From Hyunsoonleella pacifica (GTDB lineage Bacteria; Bacteroidota; Bacteroidia; Flavobacteriales; Flavobacteriaceae), in contig NZ_SIRS01000005.1 in the NCBI RefSeq assembly GCF_004310335.1, forward strand, positions 310,001 to 374,000: a stretch of 64,000 nucleotides of DNA, written 5' to 3'. Below, piece by piece: positions 26,174 to 32,748 of this stretch (position 1 is its first letter; every line of letters starts with the position of its first letter). Position numbers and translations under genes: made by a program. The notes beneath the pieces are model-generated. The model searched no databases and was not told where the DNA came from. It saw only the letters and a program-made list of their open reading frames with translations.

Positions 26174-26974
26174 ATGAAACAATTTTACTTTTTACTCTCA
26201 ATGATATTTTTTCTTATATATGGAAATAAAATTGATGCACAAACTACTGTTATAACTGGGTTGAATCGCCCTATTGGATTAGTCCTAAACGGAAATAATC
26301 TTTATATCTCTGAAATTGAAGGAAATAAAATTTCTAAAATAGATATTACTGCAACCACACCTACAGCAACCGATGTTGTAACGGGATTGAATCGTCCTAT
26401 TGGATTAGCCCTAAACGGAAATGACCTTTATATCGCTGAACAGTACGCCAATAAAATTTCTAAAATAGACATTAATGCAACCACACCTACAGCAACCGAT
26501 GTTGTAACGGGATTGTATTTCCCTGCTGGATTAGCCCTAAACGGAAATGATCTTTATATCACTGAATTCACGGGAGATAAAATTTCTAAAATAGACATTA
26601 CTGCAACGACAGCTACAGCAACAAATGTTGTAACGTTATTGAATCGCCCTGATGGATTAGTCCTAAACGGAAATGATCTTTATATCTCCGAATCGGGAGG
26701 AAATAAAATTTCTAAATTCAGTATTACTTCATTATCTATCAACAATATAAGTCTACAAGAAAAGATAAGTTTATATCCAAATCCTTCTCATGATTTTATC
26801 GAATTTACAGGATTAACGTCGAATATGAACTATAATATTCTTAACGCTTTAGGTGTAGAGATTTCTAAAGGTACTATTTCCAAACATATGAAAATTGATA
26901 TCAGCAACTTCACTGATGGATTTTATTTCCTAAAGTTTGATAATGGTAGAATGTTTAAATTCATGAAAAGATAG
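26174..26974 (+). CDS. Cassette gene: T9SS cargo protein with beta-propeller-like repeats
   Basis: This 266-residue protein has a signal peptide (to about residue 23, ending DAQ) and then 3.7 copies of a 42-residue repeat built around RPIGLALNGNDLYI and NKISKIDI, similar to NHL or SMP-30 propeller blades. The last 75 residues (ISLYPNPSHDFIEFTG ... GFYFLKFDNGRMFKFMKR) are a type A T9SS C-terminal sorting domain. It is therefore secreted or surface-anchored by the type IX system. Four blades are too few for a closed propeller, so copy number may vary or the protein may multimerise. Confidence 0.8.
   Translation: MKQFYFLLSMIFFLIYGNKIDAQTTVITGLNRPIGLVLNGNNLYISEIEGNKISKIDITATTPTATDVVTGLNRPIGLALNGNDLYIAEQYANKISKIDINATTPTATDVVTGLYFPAGLALNGNDLYITEFTGDKISKIDITATTATATNVVTLLNRPDGLVLNGNDLYISESGGNKISKFSITSLSINNISLQEKISLYPNPSHDFIEFTGLTSNMNYNILNALGVEISKGTISKHMKIDISNFTDGFYFLKFDNGRMFKFMKR
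26255..26719 (+). repeat. 126-bp in-frame tandem repeat, 3.7 copies
   Basis: Units start at 26255, 26381, 26507 and 26633, the last being partial. Each encodes 42 residues. Copies are highly similar at the DNA level, for example TTGAATCGCCCTATTGG at 26261 against TTGAATCGTCCTATTGG at 26387, which indicates recent duplication. Confidence 0.85.
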
Positions 26975-26981
26975 AAGCGAT

Positions 26982-27123
26982 AATGTTTGCTAACACCGGC
27001 TATAGTTCATTGCTTCTGATTTTGTTATTGGAAAGTTCTCGCAAGTTTGCTGTCCTCGATTTAAATCAGAAAATACTTACGTATTTTTACGCATCGAAAC
27101 CATAACCAAACACCTTAACAAAA
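26982..27123 (+). repeat. attC-like cassette recombination site 5
   Basis: This 142-base site runs from AATGTTTGCTAAC, a 13-base perfect match to the complement of the cassette start at 26133, to CTTAACAAAA. An apical hairpin AAATAC/GTATTT is present near 27071-27086. The right core has C in place of the usual G. Confidence 0.65.
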
Positions 27124-27129
27124 ATTAAA

Positions 27130-27729
27130 ATGAACATTCCGATATCATTAATACTGTTTCGTTTTATGTTAGCTCCAATAATATTGGTTTTAGCATATTT
27201 TGTTGGAGAAAGTTCCAAAATTATTATTGTCACCTTAATGTATCTGGGACTAATATCCGATATTCTTGATGGCATAATGGCAAGAAAACAAAATATTTCT
27301 TCAGCAAAATTGAGACGAATGGATAGTCAAACAGATATGATCTTTTGGTTATCAATCGGATTTGCTACTTGGATTTTATATCCAAAATTGATTTCTGATA
27401 ATTCCGTAGTTATTTGGACAATACTTGGAATGGAAATAGCTTGTTATTTAATAAGTCTAATAAAATTTAAAAAAGAAACTTGTACTCACGCATTTCTATC
27501 CAAATTATGGGGAATTACATTATTAGTGGCTTTTACATCATTAATTGGATTTAATCATGCTGGAATTCCTTTTGCCTTAGCCATAATTATGGGTTTAATA
27601 TCTCATATTGACAGAATATTAATCACTCTGATTTTACCTAAATGGACTCACGATATCCCAAGTGCATATCACGCTTATTTAATGAGAAAAGGAATCGATT
27701 TTAAAAAGAATGAATATCTAAATGGATAA
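27130..27729 (+). CDS. Cassette gene: CDP-alcohol phosphatidyltransferase family protein
   Basis: A 199-residue membrane protein with about five to six hydrophobic segments. The catalytic signature of the family, D-x2-D-G-x2-A-R-x8-G-x3-D-x3-D, is readable as DILDGIMARKQNISSAKLRRMDSQTD (split over residues 44-69), with the Gly replaced by Leu or Arg. Members transfer a phosphatidyl or similar group from a CDP-lipid to an alcohol. It lies six bases after the cassette boundary and fills the cassette. Phospholipid-modifying enzymes are an unusual cargo for a mobile cassette; the acceptor alcohol is unknown. Confidence 0.8.
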   Translation: MNIPISLILFRFMLAPIILVLAYFVGESSKIIIVTLMYLGLISDILDGIMARKQNISSAKLRRMDSQTDMIFWLSIGFATWILYPKLISDNSVVIWTILGMEIACYLISLIKFKKETCTHAFLSKLWGITLLVAFTSLIGFNHAGIPFALAIIMGLISHIDRILITLILPKWTHDIPSAYHAYLMRKGIDFKKNEYLNG

Positions 27730-27735
27730 ATTAAC

Positions 27736-27864
27736 TTTTGTTAAGAACGTGTATAGTTTATTGCTTTTGATTTTCCTTTCGGAAAATCCAAGCTGTTGAA
27801 CAATAGGTGTTTCTTTTTGCTATCTTAGTGCAAACACAACAAACCATACACAAACACGTATGTA
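27736..27864 (+). repeat. attC-like cassette recombination site 6
   Basis: The site runs from TTTTGTTAAG to GTATGTA and has apical hairpin GATTTTCC/GGAAAATC (27769-27776, 27781-27788). Confidence 0.7.
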
Positions 27865-27875
27865 ATAACCTGAAA

Positions 27876-28697
27876 ATGAAAACTAAGACAGAAAATATTC
27901 ATATTATTTTTAAGGAGTTCTCAAGAAATACTTTGACTGACAATAAGGAACTAAATATAGAAAGTAAAAATATTATAAGTCTAGAAGATGATTTAAGAGT
28001 TGGACCAATTTCTAATCTCAATAATAGAGTAAAGGATAGAAAAAATTGGTTGTCAAATGTTTTTGGAAAAACATATTTTGTTGAAAAAACTATTTCAAAC
28101 GTAGATAAAGATATTGAAAAAATAGATAAGATATTAAAAACTGAAAACCCTAAGACATTTTATTTTTGGACTTTTAAAAATGCTCTTGACATTATAAGTA
28201 CTGCAAAACTTATTACGAAATTAATAGAATTTAATGTTACTGTTTTCATAATAGACTTCAATGAAATTACTCTTCAAAACAAAAAAGGAAACTCTTTTTA
28301 CCCTAAAAGTCTTATTGAGGTAAATTCTCCCCAAGTTTATCAAATATTCAAAAATTTTAAACGAGTAGAAACAGAAGAACTAGTTAAATGGAAAAATTTA
28401 TGGAAAAAAATTGAAAGTGAAAATTCTTTACTCAGGATTCTTGATAACAATGGGGATATTAAATCGGAAAAGGAAACATACTTTGATAATTTATTAAAAT
28501 CATTTTGTAGTGATGAATTTAAAAAATCAGCAAGAATTATTGGAGAAACTCTTATTGAGAGTGAATTTAGTATTCCAGACTGGTATTTAAATTGGAGATT
28601 AAAAAAATTATCTGAAATGAAAAAAATAGAAACTATTGGAGAACTAAAAGATATTAGAGATTATAAAGTTAAAAGTACTACATACAATACCTTATAA
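27876..28697 (+). CDS. Cassette gene: DUF1835 domain-containing protein
   Basis: The ATG at 27876 is the likely start, since the open frame reaching back to 27807 runs through the attC-like site. The 273-residue protein opens IHIIFKEFSRNTLTD and ISLEDDLRVGPISNLNNRVKDRKNWL, the DUF1835 pattern (an IH-x-x-F start and a D-x-L-x-VGP block). A Trp- and Lys-rich C-terminal part follows, as in DUF1835/DUF3658 proteins. The function of the family is unknown. The last codons overlap the next attC-like site, which is slightly degenerate. Confidence 0.65.
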   Translation: MKTKTENIHIIFKEFSRNTLTDNKELNIESKNIISLEDDLRVGPISNLNNRVKDRKNWLSNVFGKTYFVEKTISNVDKDIEKIDKILKTENPKTFYFWTFKNALDIISTAKLITKLIEFNVTVFIIDFNEITLQNKKGNSFYPKSLIEVNSPQVYQIFKNFKRVETEELVKWKNLWKKIESENSLLRILDNNGDIKSEKETYFDNLLKSFCSDEFKKSARIIGETLIESEFSIPDWYLNWRLKKLSEMKKIETIGELKDIRDYKVKSTTYNTL

Positions 28698-28809
28698 AAA
28701 AATTGCTAATAAAACCCTACTTACGAAAGTCCTCGCGGACTTTCTATCTGTATTTATTTGCTAGCTTTACTGCTTAAAGCACACAACTATACTTACACAA
28801 ACCGTTACC
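28679..28809 (+). repeat. attC-like cassette recombination site 7
   Basis: The site runs from TACATAC, inside the end of the preceding gene, to GTTACC. It has a perfect apical hairpin GAAAGTCC/GGACTTTC (28725-28732, 28737-28744). The left arm is more degenerate than in the other sites. Confidence 0.65.
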
Positions 28810-28824
28810 TTCAATTATTGAAAT

Positions 28825-29346
28825 ATGAATTTTGACTTAAAAAAATCAATTGAATTATTAGAAAGGAGTCCAAAGACATATGAAACTCTTTTTTGTAATT
28901 TGAATTATAACTGGAATAGAATAAACGAAGGTCAAAATACTTGGAGTGCCTATAGTATAATTGGACATTTAATTCACGGTGAGAAGACTGATTGGATTCC
29001 GAGAGCTAAAATTATATTAAATCAAGGTGACAAAAATTTTGAACCTTATGATAGGTTTGCTCAAGAAAAACTTTATTCTACTCAAACATTTGAAGAACTC
29101 ATAACTGAATTTAAAATATTAAGAATTAATAATGTTGAGGAATTAAAATCTTGGAACTTAACTGAGCAGGATTTGAATAAAGAAGGGATACACCCAGATT
29201 TAGGAATTGTAACTCTTAAACAATTAATTTCTACATGGACAATTCACGATATAATTCATTTAAATCAAATATCACGAGTAATTGTAAAACACTATGGGGA
29301 AGATATTGGACCATGGAAAAAATATGTTCGGTTATTGAATGAATAA
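28825..29346 (+). CDS. Cassette gene: DinB family protein
   Basis: A 173-residue predicted four-helix bundle. His residues in SIIGHLIHGEKTDW (near residue 50) and TIHDIIHLNQISRV (near residues 137-145) occupy the positions of the metal-binding triad of the DinB/YfiT superfamily. Such proteins include thiol transferases such as bacillithiol S-transferases as well as uncharacterised stress proteins. The substrate cannot be told. It is the last complete cassette of the array. Confidence 0.8.
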   Translation: MNFDLKKSIELLERSPKTYETLFCNLNYNWNRINEGQNTWSAYSIIGHLIHGEKTDWIPRAKIILNQGDKNFEPYDRFAQEKLYSTQTFEELITEFKILRINNVEELKSWNLTEQDLNKEGIHPDLGIVTLKQLISTWTIHDIIHLNQISRVIVKHYGEDIGPWKKYVRLLNE

Positions 29347-29353
29347 AACAGCG

Positions 29354-29459
29354 GGTAACGATGTACAAGCACAATTACAACGAATTCGACTACCCTTCTA
29401 CTGCGCTCAGGGCTGGCTGAATCCACTCGGAATTACTAATGACAGGCTTAACCGAAAAT
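29354..29459 (+). repeat. Truncated attC-like site 8
   Basis: GGTAAC (29354-29359) matches the complement of the cassette start GTTACC at 28804. The following ATGTACAAGCACAATTACAACGAA, split at about 29361-29384, resembles a left arm, but the right arm is replaced by unrelated sequence and then by the IS end remnant. The site is probably no longer functional. Confidence 0.45.
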
Positions 29460-29530
29460 CATTAACTTGAAAACCGTTTTAGTTCTCCTCTTTTCTTCTG
29501 TTAATTTAACAATTCAAAGTAAAGGAGATC
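29460..29530. mobile_element. 71-bp remnant of the IS110 right end
   Basis: This stretch matches 25137-25207, the right end of the IS110 element, at 67 of 71 bases and stops at the same point, next to GTT. It marks a second visit of the same IS type. Nothing else is recognised in the 436-base gap at 29347-29782 apart from the truncated attC, a weak hairpin CTATTC/GAATAG at 29600-29622, and a promoter box. Confidence 0.8.
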
Positions 29531-29745
29531 GTTAAATCAACTTGTTTTATTCCTCAAAATATAGTGTATCGATCTTCCTATCACAGATTGTCATACAACC
29601 TATTCTTAAAAAATATGAATAGTTTGTTTTTTGCGATCAACACTTACTAAAAGACGACAGTTCATTCTCATATTAATTTTCTAATGATTTATGTCAATTT
29701 TATGTTGACTTATCATTAAAATTTTATTCCATAATACTATCAATG

Positions 29746-29753
29746 TATACTTG
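29746..29753 (+). promoter_or_regulatory. Possible -7 box for the serine hydrolase gene
   Basis: TATACTTG differs from TAnnTTTG at one position and lies 30 bases before the start codon. No clear -33 element is seen. Confidence 0.3.
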
Positions 29754-29782
29754 CGCTATAATATTTTAAAAAGCAATTATTT

Positions 29783-30877
29783 ATGAGATTTTTATTGGCG
29801 GCACTAATAGTAATACTATGTAGTAAGACCGTTTTTAGTCAAAGTTTAACATCTGCTACAGATTCGTTAATCCACACATTAGACAAGAAACTTCCAAAGT
29901 TAATCCAACAAAACAAAGTACCTGGAATAGCACTAGCCATTTTAGATAATAACAAATTTGTTTACACAAAAGGTTATGGTTTTTCTAATTTAAAGAACGG
30001 AACACCTATTACATCTTCAACGGGATTCAACATAGGTTCTATTTCAAAACTTTTTACTGCGTTTGCAATTATAAAATTAGTAGATGAAGATAAAATAGAA
30101 TTAGATAGCCCTGTTGAAAATTATTTAACGCGATGGAAGTTGCCAAACAGCAAATATAATAACAGTAAAATTACAATAAGGCATTTATTAAACCACACTG
30201 CAGGAGTATCGGTTCATGGTTATAATGGTTTTAATACTAAAGATTTGCTTCCTTCCCTTGAATCTTCGTTGAATGGAAATAAACCAGCACGACATGATGA
30301 AAAAGTAGAAATTATAATTGAACCTCAAACAGAATTTAAGTACTCTGGAGGTGGTTATACCATATTACAATTGGTTATAGAAGAAGTTACGCATATCCCT
30401 TTTGAAAAATATATGGATAAAGCAGTTTTTAAACCATTAAAAATGAAAAACACATCATTTAAAATTACCAAACGGGTTTTGAAAACATCTGCAATCCCTT
30501 ATGATGAACATGAGAAAGAAATTCCTTTTGTATATTTTACTGCTAAAGCTGCTGCTGGGCTTCAAACCACACTTAATGATTTTATTAAATTTACAAATGA
30601 AATATTGAATAACCATACGCTTTTATCTAAAGAAAAAATAGATATGATGACACAAGCTAGTCAACTATCTAAAAACAGATATGGTTTAGGTTTTAAAATA
30701 TTACAATTAGGCAAAATAAAACTAAAAGGACACTCTGGCACAAATTCTGGCTGGCAGGCAGCATTTTTTATAGACTTTAAAAACAAAAATGGATTAATAA
30801 TGATGACAAATGGAGATAATGGAGATCGTGTGTTAAAAAAAGCATTAGGTATTTGGGCAAGGGCTAAGTATCAATAA
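29783..30877 (+). CDS. Serine hydrolase, beta-lactamase class C/penicillin-binding-protein-like
   Basis: This 364-residue protein has a signal peptide (MRFLLAALIVILCSKTVFSQ). The catalytic S-x-x-K tetrad is Ser86-Ile-Ser-Lys89 in NIGSISKLFTAF. A Tyr-Ser-Gly segment (FKYSGGGYTILQLVIEEV) stands where the family has Y-x-N/S, and KLKGHSGTNSGWQAAFF holds the third HSG-like box. Members hydrolyse peptides, esters or beta-lactams in the periplasm; the exact substrate is unknown. It is the first gene right of the cassette array, 36 bases before the LytS-type kinase, so it may be controlled with that pair. Confidence 0.85.
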   Translation: MRFLLAALIVILCSKTVFSQSLTSATDSLIHTLDKKLPKLIQQNKVPGIALAILDNNKFVYTKGYGFSNLKNGTPITSSTGFNIGSISKLFTAFAIIKLVDEDKIELDSPVENYLTRWKLPNSKYNNSKITIRHLLNHTAGVSVHGYNGFNTKDLLPSLESSLNGNKPARHDEKVEIIIEPQTEFKYSGGGYTILQLVIEEVTHIPFEKYMDKAVFKPLKMKNTSFKITKRVLKTSAIPYDEHEKEIPFVYFTAKAAAGLQTTLNDFIKFTNEILNNHTLLSKEKIDMMTQASQLSKNRYGLGFKILQLGKIKLKGHSGTNSGWQAAFFIDFKNKNGLIMMTNGDNGDRVLKKALGIWARAKYQ

Positions 30878-30913
30878 TGGAGAAAAAAGAATAATGTATC
30901 CTTAGTTTTAGTT

Positions 30914-32035
30914 ATGCTTAATTTTTTAAAAAAACATAGAGTATTTGGTATTGTATTTTTACTGCAGTTGCTAATTATTTGGGGTTTAACCAAAATGAAA
31001 TTTATACACATTGACCCAAAAGAAACAATACTAAACGCTATAATATTTGTTTCTAATTGGGTTTTAATTTCTTTGGTAATCCACAAATTCAACTATTTAA
31101 AAGTACATCGGAAAATTGTTATTAAACTCCTTGGGTTATTAGTAATATTTATCGCAATTATAATAGTAGATGACACTATGAAAATGGCAGATAACCCATT
31201 CACACTCATTTTAATTGTGTGTTTTTTTATGTTCTTTTTCTACAATATCTCGCCTCAAACCTTTAAAAAATATAAGTATTATATTATTGGTTTTTATATT
31301 CTAATACTTGCTTATTTCTCATATATCAGATTAAATATTGGAGAGGATTATTTCTTGCAAAAGAAAAGTATACTACTATTTTTTTTAGTTTCTATCCCTA
31401 TAATTATTGTGCTTTGGGCATATGAGCAATGGAAATGGTTTAAAAATCTAAAAGCTGAAAAAGCTGAAGCAGAATTGTTGCTACTAAAAACCCAGGTAGA
31501 CCCTCATTTTTTCTTTAACACATTAAATAATCTTCATGCCCTTACTCTAAAAAAAGATGATAAAGCACCAGAAATGGTTTTAAAATTGTCGCACATCATG
31601 CGTTATACTATTTATGAGGGTAAAAAAGACATTGTATTTTTAAAAGATGAAATAACGTTTCTTGAAAACTATATTGAATTACATAAAATTCGATATCACA
31701 AAACTTTAAAAGTCAGTTTATCGCACAATATTAATGATAGTGACACTGTTGCGCCTTTATTATTTATTATTCTGGTAGAAAATGCTTTTAAACATGGAGC
31801 TGAAAAACTTACAGAAAATGCTTTTATTACTATGCATTTGGAAAGCAATCCTACAAGTATTCATTTTACAATTCAAAACAATTTTGATATAGATGAACAT
31901 TCCCTCCAACAAGGCATAGGTTTAGACAATTTAAAGCGCAGATTGAATTTAATTTATCCTAAAAAACATAATTTAGTAATTGAACAAATTGATAATATTT
32001 ATAAGTCTGATTTGAAAATTGAAAAAAAATATTAG
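30914..32035 (+). CDS. LytS/YehU-type sensor histidine kinase
   Basis: A 373-residue protein with about five N-terminal membrane helices (to roughly residue 165), a short coiled linker, and a His-kinase domain of the LytS family. The phosphoacceptor lies in LLLKTQVDPHFFFNTLNNLHAL, split around residue 198, and the ATP-binding N-box in LVENAFKHGAEKL, with GIGLDNLKRRL as G-box. It overlaps the regulator gene by 17 bases. The signal sensed by the membrane part is unknown. Confidence 0.9.
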   Translation: MLNFLKKHRVFGIVFLLQLLIIWGLTKMKFIHIDPKETILNAIIFVSNWVLISLVIHKFNYLKVHRKIVIKLLGLLVIFIAIIIVDDTMKMADNPFTLILIVCFFMFFFYNISPQTFKKYKYYIIGFYILILAYFSYIRLNIGEDYFLQKKSILLFFLVSIPIIIVLWAYEQWKWFKNLKAEKAEAELLLLKTQVDPHFFFNTLNNLHALTLKKDDKAPEMVLKLSHIMRYTIYEGKKDIVFLKDEITFLENYIELHKIRYHKTLKVSLSHNINDSDTVAPLLFIILVENAFKHGAEKLTENAFITMHLESNPTSIHFTIQNNFDIDEHSLQQGIGLDNLKRRLNLIYPKKHNLVIEQIDNIYKSDLKIEKKY

Positions 32036-32729
32036 TTACATAATTATAGATGATGAACCATTAGCACACGAAACTATTAAAGAGTTTTGTAATATGTTGC
32101 CATACATGCATTTAAAAAAGCAATGTTATAATGCTCTGGAAGCACTAACTTTTTTAAACTCTGATGAAGTTGATATTATATTTTTAGATTTAAACATGCC
32201 AAAATTAAAAGGGTTTGATTTTCTACGTACACTCATCAACCCTCCAAATATTATAGTAACTACAGCTTATAGTGAATATGCTTTAGAAGGTTTTGAATTA
32301 AATGTGGTTGATTATTTATTAAAACCTTTTAGTTTTGAACGTTTAGTACAAGCTGTGAATAAAGCTATACCCGTAAAGCCTGAAATTTCTCTAAACTCAT
32401 CAACAGATAAGCTACCAAACTCCATACGCTTTTTTTTAAAAGGCGATAAAAAATATCATCAAATTAACTCAGAAAATATTCTTTACATAGAAGCTTATGG
32501 CAACTATACAAAATTGTATTGCAGAGATGAAATGATTGTAAGTCATGAAAAAATATCTGATTTGATTAACCTATTACCTCCTAGTAATTTTTTGCGTGTT
32601 CATAAATCATTTATAGTGGCGCTAGATAAAATAAAAACTATTGAAGGGAACCGTATCTATATAGACAACTTTAAGATACCAATTAGTCAAACGTTTAAAA
32701 ATGATGTTAGTAAACTCTATAAAATTTAG
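32019..32729 (+). CDS. LytTR-type response regulator
   Basis: A 236-residue regulator. The receiver domain has the acidic pocket DDEP near residue 11, the phosphorylation Asp in IIFLDLNMPKLKG (near residue 57), and the conserved Lys in LLKPFSFERL. The C-terminal half is a LytTR DNA-binding domain (NILYIEAYGNYTKLYC ... FLRVHKSFIVALDKI). It overlaps the kinase gene, so the two form a matched pair. Targets may include the serine hydrolase gene in front of the pair. Confidence 0.92.
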   Translation: MKKNISYIIIDDEPLAHETIKEFCNMLPYMHLKKQCYNALEALTFLNSDEVDIIFLDLNMPKLKGFDFLRTLINPPNIIVTTAYSEYALEGFELNVVDYLLKPFSFERLVQAVNKAIPVKPEISLNSSTDKLPNSIRFFLKGDKKYHQINSENILYIEAYGNYTKLYCRDEMIVSHEKISDLINLLPPSNFLRVHKSFIVALDKIKTIEGNRIYIDNFKIPISQTFKNDVSKLYKI

Positions 32730-32748
32730 TAACTATTAAACAAACCCC

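Larger units (their letters stand above)
20034..29530 (+). mobile_element. Integron-like gene cassette array without integrase (CALIN type)
   Basis: Seven long imperfect palindromes of about 125-145 bases separate small accessory genes. Each cassette begins with a core of the type GTTRRRY and ends with its exact complement. The pairs are GTTAGCCAC/GTGGCTAAC (20034, 20724), GTTAGGTGCA/TGCACCTAAC (20851, 22474), GTTGTGTGTA/TACACACAAC (22603, 23869), GTTGTACACA/TGTGTACAAC (25208, 26020), a 13-base pair at 26133 and 26982, CTTAACAAAA/TTTTGTTAAG (27114, 27736), GTATGTA/TACATAC (27858, 28679) and GTTACC/GGTAAC (28804, 29354). That is the signature of integron cassettes, whose ends meet when circular. 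No tyrosine recombinase gene lies within the window. Confidence 0.8.

Noticed and set aside
27807-27875. N-terminal extension of the DUF1835 protein
   Set aside because: The extra 23 codons lie inside the attC-like site and begin with a non-ATG codon. The family homology starts just after the ATG at 27876.
20724-28809. Possible CRISPR array made of the repeated hairpin sequences
   Set aside because: The repeats are about 125-145 bases, imperfect and spaced by whole genes of 0.5-1.6 kb, with no short uniform spacers and no cas genes.
20034-29530. Interpretation of the accessory region as a prophage or phage-defence island
   Set aside because: No capsid, portal, terminase, integrase, restriction or nuclease-effector genes were seen. 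The cassette-end complementarity explains the layout better.
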